From contig CAMLRG010000241.1 in NCBI GenBank assembly GCA_946482335.1, positions 1-7,448 on the forward strand: a stretch of DNA of 7,448 nucleotides, read 5' to 3'. The translations under genes were made by a program, and so were the position numbers. Origin of the DNA: an uncultured Duganella sp. Lineage in GTDB: Bacteria; Pseudomonadota; Gammaproteobacteria; Burkholderiales; Burkholderiaceae. Numbering within the stretch: position 1 is the stretch's first letter; every line of letters begins with the position of its first letter. Of the stretch, positions 1 through 5,755 are shown piece after piece. The notes under the pieces were generated by a model, which worked only from the letters and a program-made list of their open reading frames with translations, was not told where the DNA came from and made no database searches.

Positions 1-60
1 ACTCGAACCAGGGACCTGCGGATTAACAGTCCGTCGCTCTACCGACTGAGCTATCGGGGA
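1..60 (-). tRNA. tRNA-Asn (anticodon GUU), 3' end cut by window edge
   Basis: Read on the minus strand from base 60, the sequence opens with the acceptor strand TCCCCGA and a D-arm (TAGCTCAGTCGGTAGAGC). It continues with an anticodon arm carrying GTT (plus-strand bases 25-27) in the loop CTGTTAATC, and then the GGTTCGAGT T-loop. The anticodon GUU reads Asn codons. About 16 bases (3' half of the T stem, 3' acceptor strand and CCA) lie beyond the window. The visible part is intact with normal conserved bases, so this is a functional tRNA truncated only by the window. It is transcribed away from the DUF3334 gene from its own promoter. Confidence 0.96.
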
Positions 61-71
61 AAGGAGGCAGA

Positions 72-99
72 ATTATAGCTGCCGTTCCACCTTTTGCAA
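72..99 (-). promoter_or_regulatory. sigma-70 type promoter of the tRNA-Asn gene
   Basis: On the minus strand a perfect -10 box TATAAT (bases 72-77) is preceded, 16 bp upstream, by TTGCAA (94-99). The expected start point falls near base 65, just ahead of the tRNA 5' end at base 60. This box sequence, spacing and position fit a stable-RNA promoter. The segment also serves as the 3' flank of the DUF3334 gene. I see no convincing Rho-independent terminator for that gene here, so some read-through into the tRNA is possible. Confidence 0.75.
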
Positions 100-112
100 A
101 CCCTTTTTTACA

Positions 113-802
113 TCACATGCCGAGGGACTTCAGCAGCTCGTCGGCATCGTCGGCGGCAACCGCATCGGCCGGCGCGGCTTCCTGCCTGGCCGCCTGCTCG
201 CGCTCCAGCAGGACATCCGGGTCTTCGGCTTCCGTCTTCTCGAAATCGTGCAGCTTGATAAACTCCGTCCGGTCGATCGCCAGCTCGAGGTAGAAGATGT
301 TGTTACGCTCGGTGAAGAAGGAGACCCGGCGCATTTCCGGACGGTCCAGCGGGGTATCCACGCTCAGGGTCACCTGCTTGTTCAACACCAGCATTTTCGG
401 CTGGTTCTGCGTGATATTGGTGTGCAGTTCGCTGCGCACCTTGCCGGTGAAATCGCCGACGATCTGGTTCATCAGCTCACCCATGATGTTCGCCACCTCG
501 TCCGAGGTGAAGGAGCTGGCCAGCTCCGACTTCGGCATGCCCATGCTGAGCATATAGCGCTCATAAATCTCCATCGCGGCTTCGGCCGAGAAGTTCAGCA
601 CCACCAGGCCGGTAAAGCCGCCATCGAACAGCACGAAACAGCCGATATCGGGTTTCAGGCCAACCTTGGTGATGCGCTGCACCATGGCCGAGTAGGTAAT
701 CCGGCTTTGCGACGCCACGTTCAGCACGCGGGTGACGGACGAGCAAAGGGTGGTCAGCAGGTCTTCGGTGCCGTACACCACCCGCTCTTCTTTTGTAATC
801 AT
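113..802 (-). CDS. DUF3334 family protein, possible CheX-like response-regulator phosphatase
   Basis: This is a 229-residue soluble protein with no signal peptide or membrane segment. It resembles the uncharacterised DUF3334 family in length and in conserved stretches such as DIGCFVLFDGGFTGLVVLNF (53-72) and GELMNQIVGDFTGKV (108-122). Residues E109 and N112 followed by P135 give exactly E-x2-N-x22-P, the active-site signature of CheC/CheX/FliY phosphatases, although the usual preceding D/S is N105. After an Ala/Glu/Asp-rich, probably flexible stretch (about 190-217) the protein ends in DDADELLKSLGM. That closely resembles the CheY-binding C-terminal peptide of E. coli CheZ. I infer, but cannot show, that it removes phosphate from a CheY-like receiver. 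The ATG at 802 has GGAG 10 bases upstream; the stop is TGA. It appears monocistronic. Family assignment is from memory; the phosphatase role is inference. Confidence 0.85.
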   Translation of the reverse strand: MITKEERVVYGTEDLLTTLCSSVTRVLNVASQSRITYSAMVQRITKVGLKPDIGCFVLFDGGFTGLVVLNFSAEAAMEIYERYMLSMGMPKSELASSFTSDEVANIMGELMNQIVGDFTGKVRSELHTNITQNQPKMLVLNKQVTLSVDTPLDRPEMRRVSFFTERNNIFYLELAIDRTEFIKLHDFEKTEAEDPDVLLEREQAARQEAAPADAVAADDADELLKSLGM

Positions 803-841
803 TCTGCAAATGCTCCGGATTGAATCTTAGGGATAACTTGA

Positions 842-869
842 AGAATAACTGATTCCGCTGCAAAAGCAA
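842..869 (-). promoter_or_regulatory. candidate promoter for the DUF3334 gene
   Basis: On the minus strand TTGCTT (864-869) and TATTCT (842-847) are separated by 16 bp, placing a start point about 33 bases upstream of the ATG. Both boxes are imperfect. The 803-957 gap is AT-rich compared with its surroundings, as expected of a promoter region. A short AAGCA/TGCTT palindrome (864-877) overlaps the -35 box. Nothing else coding is visible in this gap. Confidence 0.35.
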
Positions 870-957
870 AAATGCTTATGTTTATTCTGATAATATTCAG
901 TTTCATTCTTGCAATAAGGCCGGGGCGGCGCTCCTCTGTCGCGCCCCCCCCGCCGCG

Positions 958-3366
958 TCAGGACGGCAAGACGCCGTTCCAGGCTCCTTGGCCCCGGGCG
1001 TCAAGCGTCACCATGTGCACCTGCCCGCCGTAGCGGACCGGCACCCGGGTACCCGCCTTGCCGCGCAGTGAAAGGCGGCGCAAGCGCCCGGCCGACCACT
1101 CCACGTCGGCTTCGATACCGCCGCGCGCACGGATGCCGTGCATGGCACCTTCCGGCCAGGCTTTCGGCAGCGCCGCCAGCACATGGATCTCGTCGCCCCA
1201 CGATTGCAGCACCATTTCGATAATCCCCGCCGTGCCGCCGAAATTGCCGTCGATCTGGAATGGCGGGTGGGCATCGAACATGTTCGGATAAGTGCGGTCG
1301 GGGCCCAGCAGTCCGAGCAGGATGGCGTGCGCACGGTCGCCGTCCCCCATCCGCGCCCACAGCGCCAGTCGCCACGCGGTGGCCCAGCCGGTCGACTTGT
1401 CGCCACGCGTATTGAGCGTGACCTTGGCCGCCTGCACCAGCTCCGGCGTGGCGAGCACGTTGGCCTGGCTGGACGGATATACCGCGTACAGGTGGGAGAC
1501 GTGGCGGTGCTGTTGCTCCGGTGCCCCGGCATCCCAATCCTCCAGCCATTCCTGGAACTGGCCCTGCGCGCCGATGCGGTCGGCCGGCAGGCGCGCCAGC
1601 GTCGCCTCAAGCGATTGCTTTAGTGCGTTGTCGCCGTCGCCCAGCAAGGCGTGTGCGGCCAAGGTATGCCGGAACAGGTCGCGCAGGATCTGGCGGTCCA
1701 TGGCGGGACCGGCACATATCGCCACGCCGTGGTGGTGCCTGTTCTCCGGCGAGATCGAGGGGGATGTGAGCAGGCCGCGCCCTTGCGGGTCCTCCACCAT
1801 GGTGTCGATGAAGAACAGGCAAGCTCCTTTCATCAATGGATAAAGCCGGCGCAGCCAGGCTTCGTCGCGGTCGTACTCGTAGTGGTCCCACAAGGTATTA
1901 CACAGCCACGCCCCACCGGTCGGCCAGATGCCCCACAGCGGCCCATCGATCGGCGCGCAGGCGCGCCACAAATCCGTATTGTGGTGGGTGACCCAGCCGC
2001 GTGCGCCATACGCCTTGCGCGCAGTGACCGCCCCCGTCACCGCCAGGTCCTCGACCATGCGCAGCACGGGTTCGACGCATTCACCCAGGTTGGCCGGATC
2101 GGCCGGCCAGTAATTCATTTGGGTGTTGATGTTGATCGTGTACTTGCCACCCCACGGCGGATTGATGCCTTCGTTCCACAGGCCCTGCAGGTTGGCAGGC
2201 TGGCAGCCCGGCCGCGAGCAGGACATCAGCAGGTAGCGCGCATATTGCACATACAGCGCCGCCAGCGTCGGATCGGGCTGCGTTTCGGCGCTGGCGATGC
2301 GCTCGTTGGTCGGGCGCGCATCGTGGCCGCTGCCGAGACGGACCGAGAACCGGCGGAACAAGGCCTGGTGGGCCTTCAGGTGTTCCGCACGCAAACGCTC
2401 ATAAGGCTTTTGCGCCGCTGCCGCGCAATCGCTGCGCACACGTGCCAGGGGATCGCCGCTCACATCGGCATAATTGACGTAACTGGTGGCGGCTGCTACC
2501 AGCAAGGTCACGTCGCGCGCGCCCCGCACCTGCAGCCGGTCGCCCACCACGGAAATCCTGCCGTTGCCGATCGCCTGCACCCGCACCGCAAAGCGCAGTG
2601 CCGCCGGAACGCCGGACGATTCATGGTTGCGCCCCTCGATGAGCAAGGCGCCATCGCCATCTGCGCGAATGCTCAGCGTCGATGGGCGCGCGGCCTCGTT
2701 CAGGCTTTCGCGCAACTCCGCAGGCGCTTCCTTGATACCATATTTCACTTCTCCCCCGTGCCGGTAGCCCAGGTCGAAGTCGAGCATTCCCTGTGCGGCG
2801 GACAGCCGTACCACGATCACCTGCGCCGGTGCGCTGGCAAACACTTCCCGCTTGTAGCGCACTTTGCCGGCGGCGTAGCTGGTGGTGGCGATTGCCGAAT
2901 CGAGGCTGAGCGAGCGCCGATAAGCCGACGGCGATGCCGGAGCACGAATAAAGTCGATCAGGAGATCGCCCGCGGTACTGTACGGCATTTGCTGGTGGGC
3001 GATCATGGTCTTGCCGCACAGGTCGTGCGCTTCCTTGAACTTGCCTTGGTCGATCAGCGCGCGCACCTTCGGCAGCGCGGACAGTGCTTCCGGCATATTC
3101 GGGTCATACGGCCCGCCGGCGAACAGCGTATCCTCGTTGAGTTGCAGCCGCTCCTGGCCGACGCGCCCGTAGACCATGGCGCCAAGCCGGCCATTCCCGA
3201 CCGGCAGCGCCTCCACCCATGGCCCTGCCGGGCGGTCATACCAAAGTTCCAGGTCTTCGCGTTTGCCGCGCGTCGTGGCGCTGACTGCTGCCCCCGCGAG
3301 ACCTGGAAATGCCGTTGCCAGACCAAGCGACACCATCAGGTGCCGCCGCTTTGCGTTCACGCCCAT
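958..3366 (-). CDS. Tat-exported glycoside hydrolase family 95 (alpha-L-fucosidase / alpha-L-galactosidase)
   Basis: This 802-residue enzyme matches GH95 in full length and layout. The N-terminal beta-domain starts near residue 40 (LWYDRPAGPWVEALPVGNGRLGAMVYG, 41-67, begins it), followed by an (alpha/alpha)6 barrel and a C-terminal beta-domain (about 720-802). GH95 inverting enzymes use a Glu acid and an Asn pair activated by an Asp. Their equivalents are E541 in SPSISPEN, N412 and N414 in TININTQMNYW, and D706 in FQIDGNFGG, so it should be active. KRRHLM at residues 6-11 followed by a hydrophobic stretch ending AGA is a twin-arginine-type signal. T410 stands where fucosidases usually have His, hinting at L-galactose preference. 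The likely substrate is terminal L-Fuc/L-Gal of xyloglucan or pectin side chains. ATG 3366 is chosen because GGAGG lies 4 bases upstream and the Tat motif needs this start. It lies 85 bp downstream of the pectate lyase gene. Confidence 0.92.
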   Translation of the reverse strand: MGVNAKRRHLMVSLGLATAFPGLAGAAVSATTRGKREDLELWYDRPAGPWVEALPVGNGRLGAMVYGRVGQERLQLNEDTLFAGGPYDPNMPEALSALPKVRALIDQGKFKEAHDLCGKTMIAHQQMPYSTAGDLLIDFIRAPASPSAYRRSLSLDSAIATTSYAAGKVRYKREVFASAPAQVIVVRLSAAQGMLDFDLGYRHGGEVKYGIKEAPAELRESLNEAARPSTLSIRADGDGALLIEGRNHESSGVPAALRFAVRVQAIGNGRISVVGDRLQVRGARDVTLLVAAATSYVNYADVSGDPLARVRSDCAAAAQKPYERLRAEHLKAHQALFRRFSVRLGSGHDARPTNERIASAETQPDPTLAALYVQYARYLLMSCSRPGCQPANLQGLWNEGINPPWGGKYTININTQMNYWPADPANLGECVEPVLRMVEDLAVTGAVTARKAYGARGWVTHHNTDLWRACAPIDGPLWGIWPTGGAWLCNTLWDHYEYDRDEAWLRRLYPLMKGACLFFIDTMVEDPQGRGLLTSPSISPENRHHHGVAICAGPAMDRQILRDLFRHTLAAHALLGDGDNALKQSLEATLARLPADRIGAQGQFQEWLEDWDAGAPEQQHRHVSHLYAVYPSSQANVLATPELVQAAKVTLNTRGDKSTGWATAWRLALWARMGDGDRAHAILLGLLGPDRTYPNMFDAHPPFQIDGNFGGTAGIIEMVLQSWGDEIHVLAALPKAWPEGAMHGIRARGGIEADVEWSAGRLRRLSLRGKAGTRVPVRYGGQVHMVTLDARGQGAWNGVLPS

Positions 3367-3395
3367 CTTGCCTCCGTTATTTTTTGGGATGGCAA

Positions 3396-3401
3396 ATTAT
3401 C
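3396..3401 (-). promoter_or_regulatory. candidate -10 box of a separate GH95 promoter
   Basis: GATAAT on the minus strand differs from TATAAT by one base. There is no recognisable -35 box 16-18 bp upstream, which is usual for activator-dependent promoters. It would start transcription near base 3389, about 23 bases before the GH95 start codon. A GGGAT/ATCCC hairpin (3386-3403) overlaps it. Confidence 0.35.
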
Positions 3402-3424
3402 CCTGTGCGCAGCGGCGGCACTGC

Positions 3425-3440
3425 TATGACTTATTTCACA
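3425..3440 (-). promoter_or_regulatory. CRP-like binding site upstream of GH95
   Basis: On the minus strand the sequence is TGTGAAATAAGTCATA, which matches the CRP consensus TGTGA-N6-TCACA at 9 of 10 core bases. Its centre is about 43 bp upstream of the start point predicted from the GATAAT box. That is close to the -41.5 position of class II CRP-activated promoters. Catabolite control of a sugar-releasing enzyme would make sense, but neither binding nor the presence of a CRP homologue can be seen in this window. Confidence 0.4.
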
Positions 3441-3451
3441 AAAGGTATGCC

Positions 3452-4504
3452 TTACTGGGCCAGGTTGGTGCGCGCACCCGCTGTGGCAATCGCCTTGGCC
3501 TTCACATCCACACCGGCAATCGGCGTGTATGCATAGCCGGTCGCACCGTAAGACTGTGTGCTGCCCCAATTGGTCGCGTTGACCGCGCCGCTCGGCGTAT
3601 CCCAGGTGATGCCGCTGCCGACATAGTTATTGCGCAGTTCCCAATAACCGATCCTGCTGCTATCGCGCGACGTGACCGGGTTCTTCACGTTCTCGAAATA
3701 GTTCGCTTCGATCAGGGCGACACCATCCATTCGCACGTTGATGCCGGACGTCAGCACGTTATTGAAGTAGTTGTTGAAGATGTGGGTGCGGCCAAAACGC
3801 TGCAGCGGCAGGCGCGCTTTCACGTTCTCGAAGCGGTTGTTGTGGTAAGTGGTGCGGGCATTCACGTTTGCGGTATCGCTGTCGCTGTAGCCATTCAATG
3901 CCACCTTCTGGTAGTTGTAGACGTGGTTGTACGAAACCGTGATGTGGTGCGCGCCCTTCTTCATGTCGATGCCGCCATCGAAGGAAGCATCGCCCGCACC
4001 GGCACAGGATGTCAGCGAAGCGAAGATGGTGTTGTGGTCGATCCAGATATTGCTTGGCTGGCCCGACGACATGCCCTCGATGGAAATCGAATCGGCCGCC
4101 TCACCGCCCGGCAACAAGCCGATCATCATGTTCTGCACGATGATGTTGTGGGCGTCGCCTGCGATATGGATGCCGAAATTGGCGCTCGAATCACCGGCGC
4201 CCTTGATCGTGATATTGCTCTTGTTTTTGATGTGCACCGTCTGCGCCGGCTTTTGCCATTGCGCGCAGACGTCGGTGATGGTGTTGTAGTCGAACTTGCC
4301 GGTGTAATTCAGCACCAGGCCCGAATTGTCGGTGTAGGCGTCGATCCTGGCCTGCATTTCCGCCATGGTCGCGACATTCACGGGCGTCTTGCTGCCGCCA
4401 CCGGTAGTGGCGGCGCCATAACCGATCGGGGCCGCCGTTGCGGATGCCGCCACTCCTGCCAGACCTACGGCTACAAGGTGCATCTTAAGCTGCGTTACCT
4501 TCAT
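3452..4504 (-). CDS. secreted pectate lyase, polysaccharide lyase family 1
   Basis: This 350-residue enzyme should cleave de-esterified homogalacturonan by Ca2+-dependent beta-elimination. A Sec signal peptide is clear at residues 1-25, with cleavage after ATAA, so the protein acts in the periplasm or outside the cell. The body is the Asn-rich, repetitive sequence typical of a right-handed beta-helix. PL1 landmarks are all present: likely Ca2+ ligands D138, D176 and D180 (in DGGID), WIDH at 154-157, K200, and the catalytic-type Arg in RLPLQRFG (R231, with R236). C80 and C167 are the only cysteines and could form a disulfide. An upstream in-frame ATG at 4627 exists. I chose ATG 4504 because AGGAGA lies 7 bases before it and because the signal peptide then sits at the N-terminus. 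It is the first gene of a probable unit with GH95, and lies divergent to the esterase. Confidence 0.93.
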   Translation of the reverse strand: MKVTQLKMHLVAVGLAGVAASATAAPIGYGAATTGGGSKTPVNVATMAEMQARIDAYTDNSGLVLNYTGKFDYNTITDVCAQWQKPAQTVHIKNKSNITIKGAGDSSANFGIHIAGDAHNIIVQNMMIGLLPGGEAADSISIEGMSSGQPSNIWIDHNTIFASLTSCAGAGDASFDGGIDMKKGAHHITVSYNHVYNYQKVALNGYSDSDTANVNARTTYHNNRFENVKARLPLQRFGRTHIFNNYFNNVLTSGINVRMDGVALIEANYFENVKNPVTSRDSSRIGYWELRNNYVGSGITWDTPSGAVNATNWGSTQSYGATGYAYTPIAGVDVKAKAIATAGARTNLAQ

Positions 4505-4563
4505 TCGCCTGTCTCCTATTTGCGATTGTTGTTGAGGGAGCGGACCGGCCGGACCACTTTTGT

Positions 4564-4593
4564 AGAATGCGGTCAGGCCAATTCCACTGTCAA
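4564..4593 (-). promoter_or_regulatory. candidate promoter of the pectate lyase gene
   Basis: On the minus strand a perfect -35 box TTGACA (4588-4593) is followed 18 bp later by CATTCT (4564-4569), a poor -10. The start point would be near 4557, leaving a leader of about 50 bases before the ATG at 4504. The spacer between the two boxes contains the complete left arm of the 11-bp inverted repeat, so a protein bound there would compete with RNA polymerase. A CCGGCCGG palindrome (4545-4552) lies in the predicted leader. Confidence 0.45.
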
Positions 4594-4659
4594 CCGAAAC
4601 CAACCCTGTCATACCAAAAAACAACAATCGGACTTACCAAAACTCAATTTGGCCTGACC
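4571..4659. repeat. 11-bp perfect inverted repeat in the divergent lyase/esterase region
   Basis: GGTCAGGCCAA at 4571-4581 is repeated exactly in inverted form as TTGGCCTGACC at 4649-4659, with 67 bp between the arms. The left arm lies within the -35/-10 spacer of the lyase promoter. The right arm lies about 92 bp before the esterase start codon. An overlapping smaller palindrome, CCAAA-N6-TTTGG, sits at 4637-4652. Two operator half-regions for one regulator controlling both divergent genes, possibly by looping, is the simplest reading. I do not recognise the motif. Confidence 0.6.
4606..4616. promoter_or_regulatory. GntR/FadR-like operator candidate
   Basis: CTGTCATACCA fits the FadR-subfamily pattern TNGTNNNACNA except for the first base. 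It lies between the two arms of the inverted repeat and 12 bp upstream of the lyase -35 box. Hexuronate regulators such as ExuR and UxuR are GntR-family proteins, so the location next to a pectate lyase gene is sensible. The pattern is short and degenerate, so a chance match is quite possible. Confidence 0.3.
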
Positions 4660-4715
4660 ACGCCACGCCATCCGCGTCTGAAGGAAGGCTTAAGATTGCC
4701 CGCCCCGGCCGCGAT

Positions 4716-4721
4716 TAGAAT
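4716..4721 (+). promoter_or_regulatory. candidate -10 box for the esterase gene
   Basis: TAGAAT matches TATAAT at 5 of 6 bases and lies about 30 bases before the start codon. No good -35 box occurs 16-18 bp upstream, so the promoter may be weak or activator-dependent. Confidence 0.3.
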
Positions 4722-4750
4722 GCAGGCTGCGGCGTCAGACAGGAGGCGGT

Positions 4751-5677
4751 ATGGGCAAGGTAGGCAACTGGGTTCGCATGATTCCGGCCTGGCTGGCCGT
4801 GCTGTGGCTATGCGCCTGCGGGGGCGGCGGCGGGGCGTCCGACGCGGCGCAGCCGGTGCCGGCCCCCGCCACGGCGCCCACGACCGCTGCGGGAAGCATC
4901 GAACACGTATCGGTCGCGAGTTCCGCGCTGGGCCGCTCCATGCCGGCGGCGGTCTATCTGCCGCCCGCCTATGATCCCGCGCAGCGCTACCCGGTGCTTT
5001 ACCTGTTCTATGGTTATGGCGGTTATCCCGACGCCTGGTTCGACGCCGGCCTGGCGATCAACCGCACGGCGGACAAACTGATCGCCGCCAATGCCATCGC
5101 GCCCTTGATCATGGTGGCTCCGGACTACGGCAACAGCTTCGGCGTCAATGCGGCGCCAGGCCAGCCTGGGGCCGCCGGCATCACCGCCGGCCAATTCGAG
5201 GACTACCTGGTCGGCGAACTGCTGCCCTTCATCGATGCCCGTTTCAGCACGGATGCACGGCCGGCGCGGCGATATATAGGCGGCATCTCGATGGGCGGGT
5301 TCGCGGCGCTGCACCTGGGCTTGCGCCATCCAGCGCTATTCAGCAAAGTCGGGGCGCATAGCGCTGCACTGTGGGATTACAGCGCCAGCGACCAATTCAT
5401 CGGGCAGCGCAACTGGCTGTACGCCACGCCGGAACTGCGCGCGCAACGCGACCCATTTATGCTCGCGCAAACGGCCGACCTGCGCGGCCTCGTCTTCTAC
5501 CTGGATGCCGGCACCGGCGACTTGCTGCGGCAGCAGGACGAAGCGATGGCCCGCGCATTGCAAAGCCGTGGCGCAGCCATTGAATTCAAAGTCGGCAGCG
5601 GCGGACATGACGCGGCTTACTGGCGCAGCCAATTGGAAACCTACCTGCGCTTCTACAGCAAGCTTCCTGGCCCATGA
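4751..5677 (+). CDS. lipoprotein esterase, esterase D / feruloyl esterase (CE1-like) alpha/beta hydrolase
   Basis: The protein has 308 residues. The N-terminus has a basic start, a hydrophobic stretch (about 11-20) and LCAC followed by five glycines. C23 is the likely lipidated residue, with Cys at the -2 position a little unusual, so the mature enzyme should be membrane-anchored. An Ala/Pro/Thr-rich linker (about 29-48) leads into a putative-esterase (PF00756-type) domain. The nucleophile is S180 in GISMGG, the likely acid is D257 in DAGTGD, and H286 in GGHDAAYW completes the triad. FYGYGG (86-91) occupies the oxyanion-loop position. By family it should hydrolyse ester groups, perhaps acetyl or feruloyl groups on plant polysaccharide; the exact substrate cannot be read from sequence. 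AGGAGG 4 bases before ATG 4751 fixes the start. It is divergent from the pectate lyase gene and convergent with the exported-protein gene. Confidence 0.87.
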   Translation: MGKVGNWVRMIPAWLAVLWLCACGGGGGASDAAQPVPAPATAPTTAAGSIEHVSVASSALGRSMPAAVYLPPAYDPAQRYPVLYLFYGYGGYPDAWFDAGLAINRTADKLIAANAIAPLIMVAPDYGNSFGVNAAPGQPGAAGITAGQFEDYLVGELLPFIDARFSTDARPARRYIGGISMGGFAALHLGLRHPALFSKVGAHSAALWDYSASDQFIGQRNWLYATPELRAQRDPFMLAQTADLRGLVFYLDAGTGDLLRQQDEAMARALQSRGAAIEFKVGSGGHDAAYWRSQLETYLRFYSKLPGP

Positions 5678-5689
5678 AGCCGCAACCCT

Positions 5690-5738
5690 CGCTCGCCAGG
5701 CAACTCACGGCCACGCCGACCATGCAGCTGGCGAAGCG
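5690..5738. other. inverted repeat between convergent genes, weak terminator candidate
   Basis: The 78-bp gap between the two convergent stop codons contains CGCT-CGCCAG (5690-5699) pairing with CTGGCG-AAGCG (5728-5738), a 10-bp stem with one bulged base and a 28-base loop. No T-run follows on either strand, so intrinsic termination is doubtful. It is the only structure I see in this gap. Confidence 0.25.
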
Positions 5739-5755
5739 CTGGACACCACGTCGCC

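Noticed and set aside
1..60. tRNA-Asn as an attachment site of an integrated element
   Set aside because: The 3' end, where integration would occur, lies outside the window, and no integrase or direct repeat is visible.
922..947. GC-rich hairpin after the GH95 stop as a terminator
   Set aside because: The stem is bulged, and on the minus strand the following bases have no T-run. It could still slow polymerase but cannot be called an intrinsic terminator.
944..951. Run of eight C residues as a phase-variation tract
   Set aside because: It lies just beyond the GH95 stop codon, outside coding sequence and away from any promoter, so slippage would have no obvious effect.
3386..3403. GGGAT/ATCCC hairpin between the lyase and GH95 genes as a terminator
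   Set aside because: On the transcribed minus strand the stem is followed by an A-run, not a T-run, so it does not look like an intrinsic terminator. The stem is only 5 bp.
1651..3429. 592-codon open frame on the plus strand opposite GH95
   Set aside because: It overlaps a full-length GH95 gene with intact catalytic motifs, has His/Arg/Gln-rich composition typical of GC-driven antisense frames, and has no recognisable domain.
4505..4627. N-terminal extension of the pectate lyase to the ATG at 4627
   Set aside because: It would bury the Sec signal peptide 41 residues inside the protein and would begin upstream of the predicted promoter. The ATG at 4504 has a good ribosome binding site.
3176..4657. 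493-codon open frame on the plus strand across the lyase gene and GH95 start
   Set aside because: It lies antisense to a clear PL1 gene and a clear GH95 start, shows no domain, and its composition fits a shadow frame.
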